NCBI GenBank assembly: GCA_928212115.1
Contig: CAKMRJ010005745.1
Span: 80,585,060-80,649,059 of the forward strand
DNA from: Lactuca virosa
Lineage: Eukaryota > Streptophyta > Magnoliopsida > Asterales > Asteraceae
DNA: 64,000 nucleotides
Direction of reading: 5' to 3'
Within the stretch, counting starts at the first letter, position 1, and the number at the start of each line of letters is the position of its first letter. A program made the translations under genes and the position numbers. The notes below the pieces were generated by a model, which saw only the letters and a program-made list of their open reading frames with translations, made no database searches and was not told where the DNA came from. This document shows positions 45,899-59,234 of the stretch, piece by piece.

Positions 45899-48800
45899 TC
45901 AAACCCAGCTTGCAAATATACTAAATAGTTTATACAAAAAACTCACAGGTAAAGGCGCAAATTTCCAATTGTTGATGGTTATGGACGTGTGATCTGATTT
46001 CATGCGCTCGACCTCGGTTGTGAATATATGTGGCATGCCTGTCAATACCAGGTGTTCTAACTGCTGTTGTTGCAGCAATCTGGTTGGAATGTTACGTAAT
46101 TTATCACAACACCTGATATCTAGATGTTTGAGGCTTTGCATTGATCCTTCTTCAACAAACCAGCTCTCCAGTTCCTTCAGCATCCACATTTTCAACACCC
46201 TAAGCTTACTAAACCCTCCTTTATGGGAAACCATTTCTTTCCCTATGTAGGACTGTCCCAAGAGCCGGAGCACAGTCAGGCACGGAAGTTGACCGAGAGT
46301 TTGCATAGGATCCTGCTTTAGCAGTGAGATTGACAATGTCAAAACCTTCAGGGTTGGTGGGAATTCATTTAAATCAGGTAGCTTTTCTAAATTCCCCAAC
46401 AAGTTTAGATGGGAAAGTTGCCCAAGGTCTGACATTGATTTAAACATCAGTTTTGAAGGGCGCCCTAGACTATCTTTGGATCGCAGCCTTAAGGAGCGTA
46501 ATTCTGTTAACTTGGAGATCCATTCCATTAAGTCGTCCTGGTTAGAGCTTAGCTGGAATGTAATACCCAGTTCTCTAAGATCATTCAACCTGTCTAAACC
46601 ATCCTTTATGGGAACTTTCTCATCCAAAGACAATCCCCATAATGTCCAGAGCCTCAAGGAAGAGTACTTTGGATGCATATTGAGACACATTTCGTTAAGA
46701 TTGAGATGGTAAAGTTTTTTCAGTCTCCAAATGGAACATGGCAGCTCATCTATGCATGTATGCTTCAAATCTAGGGTTTCTAAATGTGTCAATTCACCCA
46801 CTGATGATGGAAGAGTATCTAAATATGTCGATCTCAGACCTAAGTACCTTAAATTGCATAAGTTACCAAGGTTTTCTGGCAAGATGGGTTTATACACGCC
46901 CTCTAAGTCAAGCACCCGTAATAACCCAAAGCCTTCGCTGATGATATGTCCCAAAAGATTTCCAATTCTCTGAGCATGCATGTAATCTGTTTTCTGATGG
47001 TTAAATGACGTGTAAGATCGTAGGTGGGACGGATTGAACAAAGAACTTTTAGGCTGTGATTTCTGTGGGGAAGATGGACTGGACATTTCTATTACATACT
47101 GGTTTCCTGTTTTATTCTCATTTGATGTAAACGAAGAGAAATAATTTGAGGATGAAGAGTAGGCAACATTTTCCTTACCAATGATTTCCCTTCTGTCGTT
47201 TCCTTGTTCTCTCTCTGGACTATCATATTCAACTATCCTACGGACATTTGGAAAATCTACTCTTTCAGAATTAACCAACTTACGATAGTTGTGAAAGAGA
47301 TTGGTTTCTTGGGCTTTTGGAAACAAATAATCATGAAGAACTCCAACCACGCGACATCTTCTTGGGCTATTGTCAGACCTCAATTTTGATATTTGAATCA
47401 TGTTTCGGTTGACTAATTCTTCAAAATATGTTTCGGCGATATCTTCTGGAAACACTTTGGTCGAATTCTGTTTGACAAAGCCTTCCGCAAGCCACAGCCG
47501 TAGTAACCTCCTTACTTGAATGTCAAATCCTTTAGGAAAAAGCACTGAATAAAGCAGGCATACCTTCAAGTGGTCGCTCAAGTCGTTAAAGCAAAGAGAC
47601 AATATGTCTACAGAGTTTTGCTCACAACAGAAAACTTGAGACCAGCTGCTTGGATCCTTCATGGAGAAAAAACCTGCAAGTAGGACAATATTCCGGGGTA
47701 GACCCTTACAGCTCTGTAGAATTGCCAGCTTTGATTTCTCTGGAACCAGAGCCCAAGTTTGTTCTTTCCCGATCTTCTTTCTGAACATGTTCCAGCTGTC
47801 GTCTTCAGTTAGAGGCATCATACGATGCGAAACTATCTTCATCTGTGGAGTTTCCATTGTTTGTAAACAAGTCAAGAGCAGCTTACTTCCGTTCTTTTCA
47901 TCTGGTAAGGTTTCCTTTAAAACTTCCAAGTTATTGCAAGTACTTAAGCCATCAAAGATAACCAAGTACCTTTTATTCTTCAGGTATGATGAAAGCTTCA
48001 ACTTCACTGCTTTCTCATCATCCATATTAATGGGTTGATCCGTGATACTTTGGGTTGCCTTGAACAAGTTTAGCAGTATGTCTTTTGTGGAGTACTTCTC
48101 CAACACCGAAACCCAAGCACAGAATTGAAAATGGCGCTTGATGTCTTTATTTTTGTAGATTATGCGAGCAAGTGTTGTTTTGCCTATACCCCTTTGACCA
48201 ATAATAGAGACAACATGTTCAGTACTGTTGTTGGTGAGATGGTCGACCAGAGTGTCGACATCTTCTTTCAGCCCAAAGATTCCCAAATCTTCTTCTTTGT
48301 AGGAAAAGCTTGAAATTCGCCGTCTTTGCTGAAAACGTTCTTTGACACCGACAATCTGAATCTCTTCTTCGTTGCATGAGTAACTGAAGCTCAGTTCATC
48401 CATATAGCCTACATGATTTGTTTCTTGTGTTTCTGAAGTATAAGAAGAACCCTGTGCAGGGGTGTGATTTTTCACAGTTCTATGATTTTCACCCACAGTT
48501 TCTTTATCATCTTTTTCTTCGTTTGAAACTTCTTTTATAGGAGTCCTCAGGTGAGGTTGATGGTCTCTTAGGTACATCAGTTGTGTAGTGATTTTCTTTA
48601 CCTTCTGGTGGATATTGTAGCAAGATTTCAAGTTGTTGAAGAAGAAAATATGGTTTGTTAAGAAACCAAATACATCCCTCCTACAAGCAACAATGAGCGT
48701 GAACTTCTCAATCCCGTCCTCGATGTTGTACACAGCATCAAGGTATTCTTCTGGTTGTTGGTTGATTTTCATCGTGGAAATCATCAACTTTCTCAATGAG

Positions 48801-48958
48801 TTGAGCGACTTAATGATCTCCTGGACGTCATAGACTATGACTTTGTTTTGGGTTTGTGAATGCCCTTTCAGCATGTCAGTTAGTTTCTGTAACACCACAG
48901 ATACTACTGCCTCTACTACCATTGGATAAGATCTCTCTCTATTGTGGACTAGGAGCAC
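45899..48958 (-). CDS. CC-NB-LRR (NLR) intracellular immune receptor
   Basis: A single uninterrupted frame of 1019 codons encodes a CNL-type receptor, the class that senses pathogen effectors or guards host proteins in the plant cell. Order: coiled-coil domain (about 13-135, with an EDVID-like NIEDGIEKF at 78-86), a polar linker (140-215), NB-ARC (about 224-545), a serine-rich spacer (580-640), and LRRs (about 675-965). P-loop GQRGIGKTT at 254-262 is intact. Kinase-2 reads YLVIFDGLS (331-339): only one Asp of the usual LDD remains. The RNBS-B segment GSKLLLTCLQ lacks the usual Arg. GLPR is at 419-422, RNBS-D VCLLYSVLFPKGFDI at 466-480, and the MHD motif is LHD (541-543). The second Met (codon 13, ATG at 48922) starts the canonical CC and suits the TATA box position better than the first. 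There are no frameshifts or stops, so the gene is presumably expressed. Confidence 0.93.
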   Translation of the reverse strand: MLLVHNRERSYPMVVEAVVSVVLQKLTDMLKGHSQTQNKVIVYDVQEIIKSLNSLRKLMISTMKINQQPEEYLDAVYNIEDGIEKFTLIVACRRDVFGFLTNHIFFFNNLKSCYNIHQKVKKITTQLMYLRDHQPHLRTPIKEVSNEEKDDKETVGENHRTVKNHTPAQGSSYTSETQETNHVGYMDELSFSYSCNEEEIQIVGVKERFQQRRRISSFSYKEEDLGIFGLKEDVDTLVDHLTNNSTEHVVSIIGQRGIGKTTLARIIYKNKDIKRHFQFCAWVSVLEKYSTKDILLNLFKATQSITDQPINMDDEKAVKLKLSSYLKNKRYLVIFDGLSTCNNLEVLKETLPDEKNGSKLLLTCLQTMETPQMKIVSHRMMPLTEDDSWNMFRKKIGKEQTWALVPEKSKLAILQSCKGLPRNIVLLAGFFSMKDPSSWSQVFCCEQNSVDILSLCFNDLSDHLKVCLLYSVLFPKGFDIQVRRLLRLWLAEGFVKQNSTKVFPEDIAETYFEELVNRNMIQISKLRSDNSPRRCRVVGVLHDYLFPKAQETNLFHNYRKLVNSERVDFPNVRRIVEYDSPEREQGNDRREIIGKENVAYSSSSNYFSSFTSNENKTGNQYVIEMSSPSSPQKSQPKSSLFNPSHLRSYTSFNHQKTDYMHAQRIGNLLGHIISEGFGLLRVLDLEGVYKPILPENLGNLCNLRYLGLRSTYLDTLPSSVGELTHLETLDLKHTCIDELPCSIWRLKKLYHLNLNEMCLNMHPKYSSLRLWTLWGLSLDEKVPIKDGLDRLNDLRELGITFQLSSNQDDLMEWISKLTELRSLRLRSKDSLGRPSKLMFKSMSDLGQLSHLNLLGNLEKLPDLNEFPPTLKVLTLSISLLKQDPMQTLGQLPCLTVLRLLGQSYIGKEMVSHKGGFSKLRVLKMWMLKELESWFVEEGSMQSLKHLDIRCCDKLRNIPTRLLQQQQLEHLVLTGMPHIFTTEVERMKSDHTSITINNWKFAPLPVSFLYKLFSIFASWV

Positions 48959-49000
48959 GGTAGTTATGGAGTTGTGATACCAGGAAAGGTTTCTTGACCC

Positions 49001-49007
49001 TTTTATA
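49001..49007 (-). promoter_or_regulatory. Probable TATA box of the NLR gene
   Basis: On the minus strand it reads TATAAAA within TTGTATAAAAGGG. It lies 43 bp upstream of the first ATG (48958) and 79 bp upstream of the second (48922). A start of transcription about 30 bp downstream would leave a leader of only about a dozen bases for the first ATG, which favours the second. Confidence 0.6.
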
Positions 49008-49477
49008 CAAGTTTACGCCTCAACTATTCTTTGTGTTTGGCCCACCAGCCTACCCACAATGATCAATTTGTTTCATGGGTTCTTATTTGCTGATCGAGGA
49101 AATTGCATATGAGTTTCTGTTTATTGATCTGTAGGAACTAAGAGGAAGTTTACCAGGAGATCTTTTCGTTTGTTTTTATACATGTAACTTCAGTTAAGGT
49201 GATAAGAAAAGGAACGTTTATGTGTATTCACACATTTCACACTTGACACTCGAAAAGGACATAGAAAATAAAAAAGAGAGGAGAATTTGATTGGCGTGTC
49301 AAGCACCGTTGTCAATATTTGAAGCTACAAGTAAATTTCTGTTTCTTTACGACTAAGCTATAATCAAGGTTAATAGAAAGAAGTTTACAGGGAAGTTACG
49401 AGGAGACATACTTTTTGCTTTTTCTTTGAAACACCAAACAACTAAAGTCTATTTGTTCGATTACGACAAAATTAAAT

Positions 49478-49537
49478 AAATAGTCCTATGGTTTACCAAA
49501 TGTTACCAAATAGTCCTATGGTTTACCAAATGTTACA
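49478..49537. repeat. 30-bp tandem duplication
   Basis: AAATAGTCCTATGGTTTACC and its following ten bases occur at 49478 and again at 49508. The surrounding 49010-49587 holds no gene. Confidence 0.9.
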
Positions 49538-49602
49538 TTAATGTTTTTTTTGACAAATATGATCATTGTGGTTTCTAAACTTAATAACATAATGATCTTT
49601 GC

Positions 49603-49731
49603 ACCACCAAAAGGCTTTTAGTCCAGCGGTATCTGGTGTTCCCTTCTTGAGGTTGAGGGTTCAAGTCTCAATATGGACATAAGTGGATAGGAGTGGTTTA
49701 GTATTTATTTGTATTTGTCCTTAAAAAAAAG
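49603..49731 (+). mobile_element. tRNA-derived SINE with 15-bp target duplication
   Basis: A 129-bp body is flanked by perfect copies of CATAATGATCTTTGC (49588-49602 and 49732-49746). It carries a Pol III A box (TAGTCCAGCGG, 49619-49629) and B box (GGTTCAAGTCT, 49658-49668) at tRNA-like spacing and ends in TTGTCCTTAAAAAAAA. All the parts of a short SINE are present. It needs LINE machinery supplied elsewhere. Confidence 0.85.
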
Positions 49732-49900
49732 CATAATGATCTTTGCGGTTTCTCAATCTTACACGAATGGTCTTGATCTAAATAAAATGACTTTTTGACA
49801 CTTCTTAAATTTATTTTATATTTTTTTAAACTAATTACAATTAAATAAAAAAAATAAAATAAAACCACACACTCGATTGGGTTTTGATCCCCACATCCCC

Positions 49901-50050
49901 AACGATAATATACTTAATCTCAAGTTAAGAACTACCAACACTAATGGTCCCTTTATTTCTCCACTTCAAGACCTCGACGATAATATACTTAATCTCAAGT
50001 CAAGAACCACCAACACTAATGGTCCCTTTATTTCTCCACTTCAAGACCCA
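49901..50050. repeat. 75-bp tandem duplication
   Basis: The unit starting ACGATAATATACTTAATC at 49901 is repeated at 49976 with a handful of differences. Because 75 is a multiple of three it leaves a short plus-strand frame open (49877-50119, with DNILNLK and TTNTNGPFISPLQD twice), but I recognise no protein. Confidence 0.85.
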
Positions 50051-50162
50051 CCATTATGTCCGGTAGAGATTGAAACCATAACTAAGTTCTTTGATGCATC
50101 ACAAGGATCCGGTAAATGATTCCGTTAGAGATCCATGGTAGCTATTTTGGTTAACAAACCAC

Positions 50163-50197
<35 letters not shown>
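50163..50197. repeat. AAT microsatellite
   Basis: About eleven AAT units. Confidence 0.95.
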
Positions 50198-50199
<2 letters not shown>

Positions 50200-51875
50200 C
50201 AGACCCTATCGAGGTTAGTAGTAGCTATTTTGATTTACAGGCCACACAAAAAAAAGACCGTATCCACAGAGAAAGGGGATGCACCTATGGGTTAGGGCCT
50301 TAGGGGGTGTTTATAATGAAATCATCGCGTGGGTTATTTTCTCGATTTGGGGCGTGATGTTGTAGTGCGACAGTGATGAAAGAAAATATCGCATAGACCC
50401 ACATGACTACTCTTTAAAGAGAGATTGAACTACCCACTATATATCAGTATGATGTCGCGCCCACTCTCATGTAGTCAAATCCTAGTATGGTTTGAAGGCT
50501 ATCGATCTGCGGTATTATGCTGTGTTTCTGTAATTCAGTTTAAAAGCAATTGGCATGTAGTTTGTTCATTCTATGACTATAGAAATGCCCTAATCTCCAA
50601 ACCCTAATCTAATATCCTTTTCTTGAACTAGTATTGTTGAACTTATCAGGCTTAACCATCTTAGAGTGAGAGTTTGAGACCTACCGATGATTGACAACAA
50701 AGAATATAGAATTTAGGGATGCGATTTTAGATTTCTGGTGAAAAAGAAGTCTAAGGGATGTGAGTGGGTGGGGGTTGTATGTGTGTAGGATGGGATGGGT
50801 AAGGGTGATATCTTATTATTTTTATTTGTAATTGATATAGTAAAAAAAATGATAAAATAAATTATTTATACTACTAATCATGGTGTGTGGATAACCACCT
50901 GAAAGATCTTAGCCCTTAAATGCTTCAACTTTAATTCTGATTGTAATAACTCGCTATTTACGGCTAAGCAGAGTTTAGTTCCTCAACCATCTGCCCCCAT
51001 CTCCCACATTCCACAAATGGCGATTAACCTGCAACTCTTCCTTCTTCTCCCCATGTTCTCTCCACCACATTCCTTAAATCCTAGATCAATTACGTAACCT
51101 CCTTTCCCACCATTTTTGTGCTTTCATCCTCACAATCGATAGTCGGTTGTTGTCTCCTCCCATGGCCGTTATAATTCCATATTTACATGTGTTTTTTTTT
51201 TCCGGTTGCAGATGCTCCACTGATCTCACTACTTCGTCTTCAACCTCCCACTACATCTTCAACCCCCCACTTCTGTCTTGCTTCTCCTCCTTCCCTTATG
51301 AAGGTCGCAACTTCTTGCTCATGCCGGACAACTGCCCATGTTTCCCTAATTCTATCAGTTTCTTCAAGAACTGCAATCAGTTTTATTCAACAACTACACC
51401 ACACAAATCCATGATTGATAGAAATCAGACATTTTTCCTTAACTGTCCCGTCTATATAAGTCTTTGATTGACTGTAAATGTTTAAAGTTTCTATCAATTG
51501 CTTCAATTGCTTCCTTCTTCTTAAAATTTCTTATTCCAACAAATGTGTCCTCTGATCTAATTTGGAATAAGAGATTCAACTGTTTGTTCGTCTTCTTCTC
51601 CAACCCACTCCAAGTTAGGTTCGCCATCCCCTCTATCAATGGAGGATTCATTTTCATTAAAAAGAGCATCCATAATCTCGATTTCAGCCCGAATGGAACT
51701 TACAAAATTCATCTCCAGGTAAATTTCCTACTTCACAAACCACCATCGCAACCCTAATACTGATTATTTCATTATCTTCACCCATTGAAACCATAAAAGT
51801 AATTTGGGAGAAATTGAAAGGAACAAAGGTGGAAAAACATTCAGTTTAATTTGTGAGTAATTCCTACCTCCTTTC
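50198..51875. other. Intergenic sequence, no gene recognised
   Basis: Several short frames (for example 51147-51467 + and 51439-51669 -) overlap one another on opposite strands without domains, signal peptides or splice patterns. A CT-rich stretch near 51000-51350 could be an old untranslated region, but nothing supports a gene model. Confidence 0.4.
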
Positions 51876-52164
51876 TGTTAGGGTGCAAAGTTCTCATCGG
51901 ATGTGGCTGACCGGCCCTCTTGTATGTGTAAATGGGTTGAGTCTTTCCTATAAATAGGAAGTGATTGACTCCAATTAGGTAAGACCCATTTTGAGAGTTA
52001 GTTTAGTAAGAGAAATAACAAAACCCACTTGTACTCTTACTATTCTAATGGAGCTTAAATGATTTTATTTACTCCTTGTGTTCTTGATGTTTGTATGATT
52101 CACTAGATCTTTACTATTCCGCATATGTCATCATAATCTGGGTTACTACAATTGGTATAAGAGT
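51876..52164 (+). mobile_element. Short copia-type 5' LTR and primer-binding site
   Basis: The LTR starts TGTTAGGGTGCAAAG and ends GGTTACTACA at 52150, 275 bp. TATAAATAG at 51950-51958 is its TATA box. TGGTATAAGAGT (52153-52164) follows as a degenerate tRNA-Met primer-binding site. A related LTR start, TGTTGGGGTGCAAAG, faces it on the minus strand at 56393. Confidence 0.72.
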
Positions 52165-53755
52165 AAGTCTTTGAAGATCAAAACAATTTTTGAAGAAATG
52201 GTTCTTGATTTGGCTACATTCAACACAATTGGAACGTTTATGGTGATTCTATCAATGATCTCTTAAAATCTATTTGAATCGTGCTTGCGTTATTGAATTT
52301 TTTTTCATTTTGACTAATTGGATCAACTTTTTTTTTTGAAAAACTCAATTTTTATGATCCAATAATTTTTCTCATTGATCAAGCCCAATCCGATCCTATT
52401 TTCTTTTGTTTGATTCAATTCTCAATTTGGAAATATTGTTTTTAGTCAAAATCTAGCCCAAATGTGAATTAAATTCATTGTTGTTAATCTTGAGCCCAAA
52501 AATGCATTTCATCTAAGATCCAATATCTTATCTGTTATTGTTCATGTCCATATTTTGAGCCCATAATTTTTTTCTTTGATATCATCATATTTGAGCCCAA
52601 AGATCATTAAATCCATTCGACTACTAAATCGTTATTGTTCATCTTCGTCATCTGCTTACTCGATTTTATGTTCTGATGTTTTTGTCTTGATTTTTGATAA
52701 ATTTGTTCTTGCGTTTCGTTTTCGTTTCAACATTCTTGAAAATTGATTAGTGTTTGCGATTCTGGACTTATGAATCGATTGTGTATGATTTACTTGATAA
52801 CAAGTCGATTATGATCAAGTAGAAATTGAGAAATTGTCAATTGATAATTTGATTTTGAGGAACTTGATCAAGAACAGTTGAAGGTGATGAAGAACAGTTG
52901 AATAATCTCCTTTTGATCTGAAAATCAATGTTAGATTCATGAATTTTGTGTTTGTTGACTATTGAAATCAAAAAGTCAAACATGAAAAAGTCAAAATCAT
53001 ATTCTCAAAACATCGATTCAATGGATTGAAGCTTGAAATTGGTTGATACAAGTCGAACAAGGGTTGTTTGATGTCGAAATTGCATTTGATTGGAGTCTAA
53101 TTTCGAAATTGATTGGGTTAGTGATCTTTATGTCAAACGCTGTGACTAGTGCTATTGTTCGCATCTTGAAAGTGATTTGGAAATCGAACACATTGTGGAC
53201 AATATTGATTTTGAATGATGGAGTCTTGGAGTCAAAAGGAGTTGATTTCGACATGAAAGGTCAAATTTGATTTGGAGTTGATTCTTGGAGTCAAACGAAT
53301 TTTGACTGGTTTGGTCATTCGCATCTAACATGATTTTGAGTTTTGACAAGTCAATTTTGATGTGTATGAGTTGTAGGAAGAATGCAAAATTGCTTGATTT
53401 CGATGTGCACACTTGGAATTCGATGTATGATTGGCAATTTTGACTAATAAAGGTTTGTTTTGGGGTGGATGGTCAAAAATACATCGTTTTGGGTAGATTG
53501 AGGTTGATGGTCGAACTAACATGGATTTGGGTTTACTGGTACCAGTCGTTTGATGTATGTTTGGAATCGTTCAATGTGTGCCAGGCTATTTCGATGTGTT
53601 CGCTTCTACAATCGTGTTTTGGGTTGACGGTCGAACTAGGTTCGTTGTGGGTAGATTGGCTTGAGGTTGAATTCACTTGGTTGAAGTTGTTAGATGTACG
53701 TCTGATAAGTTTGACATGAGGAAGTCACATTTGGATTGAATTCGCAATATGTGAT
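52165..53755. other. T/G-rich non-coding sequence, probable copia internal remnant
   Basis: A short gag-like start (ATG at 52199) runs about twenty codons to a stop. The rest is rich in TTGATTT-like words and near-repeats such as GGTTGATGGTCGAACTA (53501) and GGTTGACGGTCGAACTA (53621). No pol domain was found. Confidence 0.45.
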
Positions 53756-53918
53756 CATGATTTGGGTTCTAAAAGATGTATTCGATCATAGGAATGAGTA
53801 CAAAAAAGGATGTAGATCTAGTTCTACATAAATATCCCAATCACTAATTACAATGAACTACATCTCTCAAGAACCCTCTACAAGTGGTATGCAACCCACT
53901 ATATATAAAGGTGCAAAC

Positions 53919-56214
<2,296 letters not shown>

Positions 56215-56306
<92 letters not shown>
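56215..56306. repeat. TA microsatellite
   Basis: About 45 TA units, the right-hand part of the tract that received the TIR element. The IYIYIY frame across it is an artefact. Confidence 0.95.
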
Positions 56307-56308
<2 letters not shown>

Positions 56309-56393
56309 TGTCACAAGGGATCAATCCCATATGCAAGTTGGTCTTCAAGTCAAACCATTATCAAGGCACTCCATGAATAACTTTGCACCCCAA

Positions 56394-57259
56394 CACTTTC
56401 ACATTTCTTTAAATGGCTACCAATTTAGGTAAGTTTTATCAGAGTTATGCTTTTTATATATTTTTTTTCTTATTGTATGCTAATTCATGATCAATTATTT
56501 GACATGATTTCTAATTGATTAATTGGAGTTAACATTGAGAATGTCGAAGAATCTAAATGTCAAGTTTTCTCATAATCGACATATGTATATAATGTAAAAC
56601 CAAACTCCAACTCTCAGTTCAATTACTTTTTTGTTTCAGCCATCTATGTCTTCTTTCTTCTATTCTTTTGTAATGTGTTTTTTTTTTCATTTTTCTACAT
56701 TAGTATGTGAATCTTTATGAAAATCAATGTTTTCTTCATCATTATAAATAATTAAACTGATTTTTAATTCGATAATATGCTTATTGAAGGGGAAGCTGGC
56801 CCAATTGTTAAAAAGTAAAAGTTTTAGGAATCTGTGTATCACTATTTGTGTTTGTGTATCTCTGTATGACTATTTATATCATGTACTAAAGCTTCAATAA
56901 AGGTGAACTAGGTAAAGTGACAAGAGATAATATAACTACTATTTATTTACACAATAAGTATTTCAATTTGCATTTTTTAAATAATTATTGGATGTATGCT
57001 TGTACAACCCTATAACAAGTACTATTTTTTTTAGTTTTGTAGAGGTTTAGGGATCGCTTGATACATGAGATGGCCTACAAATATAATAAAGGAAATGATT
57101 ACATCATAACCTGTCATTGGAGCGACAAGAGATGAAGCTTTTTTTTTCCTATACTTTGTTCATGAGTTATGACAATGTTAGATCCTCGACACTTTCTTTA
57201 TTTAATGAAGATTATGGTTGATCTTACTGAAAAACATAACTGTTTCTTCATTTTGTTTA
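56394..57259. other. AT-rich sequence, no gene recognised
   Basis: There are no frames of note. It separates the split copia-type LTR from the repeat-rich left part of the gypsy E LTR; its origin is not clear. Confidence 0.4.
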
Positions 57260-59219
57260 ATAAAGGCCCAATAAACATGTATTTGAGTATAACTGGCCCA
57301 ATAAGCATGTAATGAGTATAACAAGCCCAATAAGCATATATGAGTATCACAAGCCCAATAAGCATGTTATGGGTGTGTCAAGCCCAATTCGAGTAAAAAT
57401 GTCGTAAAGAGCCCATTTATTATGAAAATGATCGTTTTAGTCCGATTTGTGCTAAAAATGACATGAACGACCCACTTTTCTTATAAATGACCTTTTTGGC
57501 CCAAGTAATCGAGATTTTTCAATAAAGACCCACTTTTGTCAAAATTTAATAACTTGGCCCACTAAAGCCAAAAATTTACAATAAAGGCCCATTTTCATTT
57601 CAAATGACATTTTAAGCCCAATAAAACCGAAAGTTTGTAAATAAGGCCCATTTTTGATAAAAATGACATTTTAAGTCCATTAAGGCCAAAAATTACATTT
57701 TAAGCCCATGAAACCGTGAAGGCCAAAAATAAGTCCATTTTGTCAAAAATAACACTTTTGATCTCTACAAAATCGTGAATGTCATAAAAACCCATTTTTA
57801 TCCAAAAATGACTCTTTTGGTCCTCTCAAAACCGTGAGTTATCATAAAAGGCTCACTTTTTGTTTATTTGTCAAATATGGCCCCTCATTAGGTTTTCTTT
57901 AGTTTTCAAGTACCCTTTAACATGTTTTATCTTTTCAACAACATAATGAGTTACATAAAGTAACTTTCTTTTCTAAGATCTTCAAGACTTGGAAATATAT
58001 CAAGTTTATGAGGGTTTAACATAGATTCATAACATATTTGCACAACACATCATGAAAATACACACAAGCATGCATAAATACTTAGATCTAACACAAAACC
58101 AACTTGTATTCTCCCCCAAAACATAGTAAAACTGAAAACAAGGGGGTATGAAGCTCACCTTGGGGGATGGATCGGTTTTGATGAAGAAATGAAAGAAGGT
58201 GGAGGTGTTTTCGGCCTTGGATGCTTCCTTAGGAAGATCTTCGAAAACAAGATGATTCTAGGAGCATAAACATGAGAATGATGTTGTTTTGAGGAAAGAT
58301 CTTAGCATAGATGGAGTTAATCAACTTAAGTGTGAAGTAACTTACCTAGTATGTGAGTTTGAAGAACCTTCTTGAGCACACACACACATACACACTCATA
58401 AAAATTGAAGGGAAGGGATGAGGGAATTTCCTCTAAATTTGAGAGAGAGTGAGGGAGTTGTAAGTGAGTTTGGAGTGAAAAGTGAAAGTGGTGGGGGTTA
58501 GGATCTTTGGCCGAGAATTAAGAAGAGAAGAGAGAGATAGAAGTTCAGGTCTTTACTTAATGGTTAATCACTATTGATCTAGATATTTGGTGGACATTTT
58601 TAATGGATGTCCTCCATGTAAAAAGTATGTGGCACCATTAGAATTAATACAACTTTTCTTTTAACATATATTGAGCCGAGAATTAGAGAGGGAAGGAAAG
58701 AAAAAGACATTGGGCTTAAATTTATGTGTAATTGATATTGTATTGAACCATTAGGGATTTTCGATCCATGTGGGCCCACATATGAGTTTACGACCCAAAA
58801 GAGTAAAAGGGATGGGTTTTCGGCCCAATGAGATTAAATAAGTGATTTTTGGCCCAATAAGGCCCATGAAGAGTCTTATGGCCCAAAATACTATTGCTTA
58901 ATGAATGTGGGTCCAGTTAGGGCCCAAATAAGGGTTTCTGGCCCAAAAGAACCAAGTTGATGGGTTACTGGGCCATTAGGCCCAATAAGAGAATTTATGG
59001 TCCAATAAGAGGTTTGAACCGAGAAGTTAGGGTTTCAAGCTCATGGTTGGGTGAATGCAGCGTAATGAATTAGGTTTAGAGCTTGCAAGATGAGTTTTGA
59101 TTTGAATTGTCGTTTTTGAATGATTAAAATGTGTAACCTCATATTTAGGGTTACAAGATATCTCAAAGGTTAATTACACCTGGACATAATTTCCTAGCCT
59201 TAAAATACTAGTTGTGACA
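57260..59219 (-). mobile_element. Gypsy E 3' LTR, minus strand, left limit uncertain
   Basis: On the minus strand it starts TGTCACAACTAG at 59219, right after a polypurine tract (CTAACGGGGGGATGA, 59220-59234), so it is a 3' LTR. It shares with the gypsy B LTR a leader with GGTAAGTTACTTC (near 58340) and AAGGTGAGCTTCATACCCCC (near 58145). The distal part is a degenerate array of GGCCCA words. I could not place its TG...CA end. Confidence 0.65.
57262..57385. repeat. GCCCAATAAGCATG tandem repeats
   Basis: Four units of about 30 bp, each with GCCCAATAA(G/A)CAT. Beyond them to about 57880 a looser 40-50-bp periodicity of (GG)CCCA and AAAATGACATTTT words continues. Confidence 0.75.
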
Positions 59220-59234
59220 TCATCCCCCCGTTAG

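Noticed and set aside
51147..51757. Overlapping frames of 75-106 codons on both strands
   Set aside because: They overlap each other in several frames without domains, which is expected by chance in CT-rich sequence.
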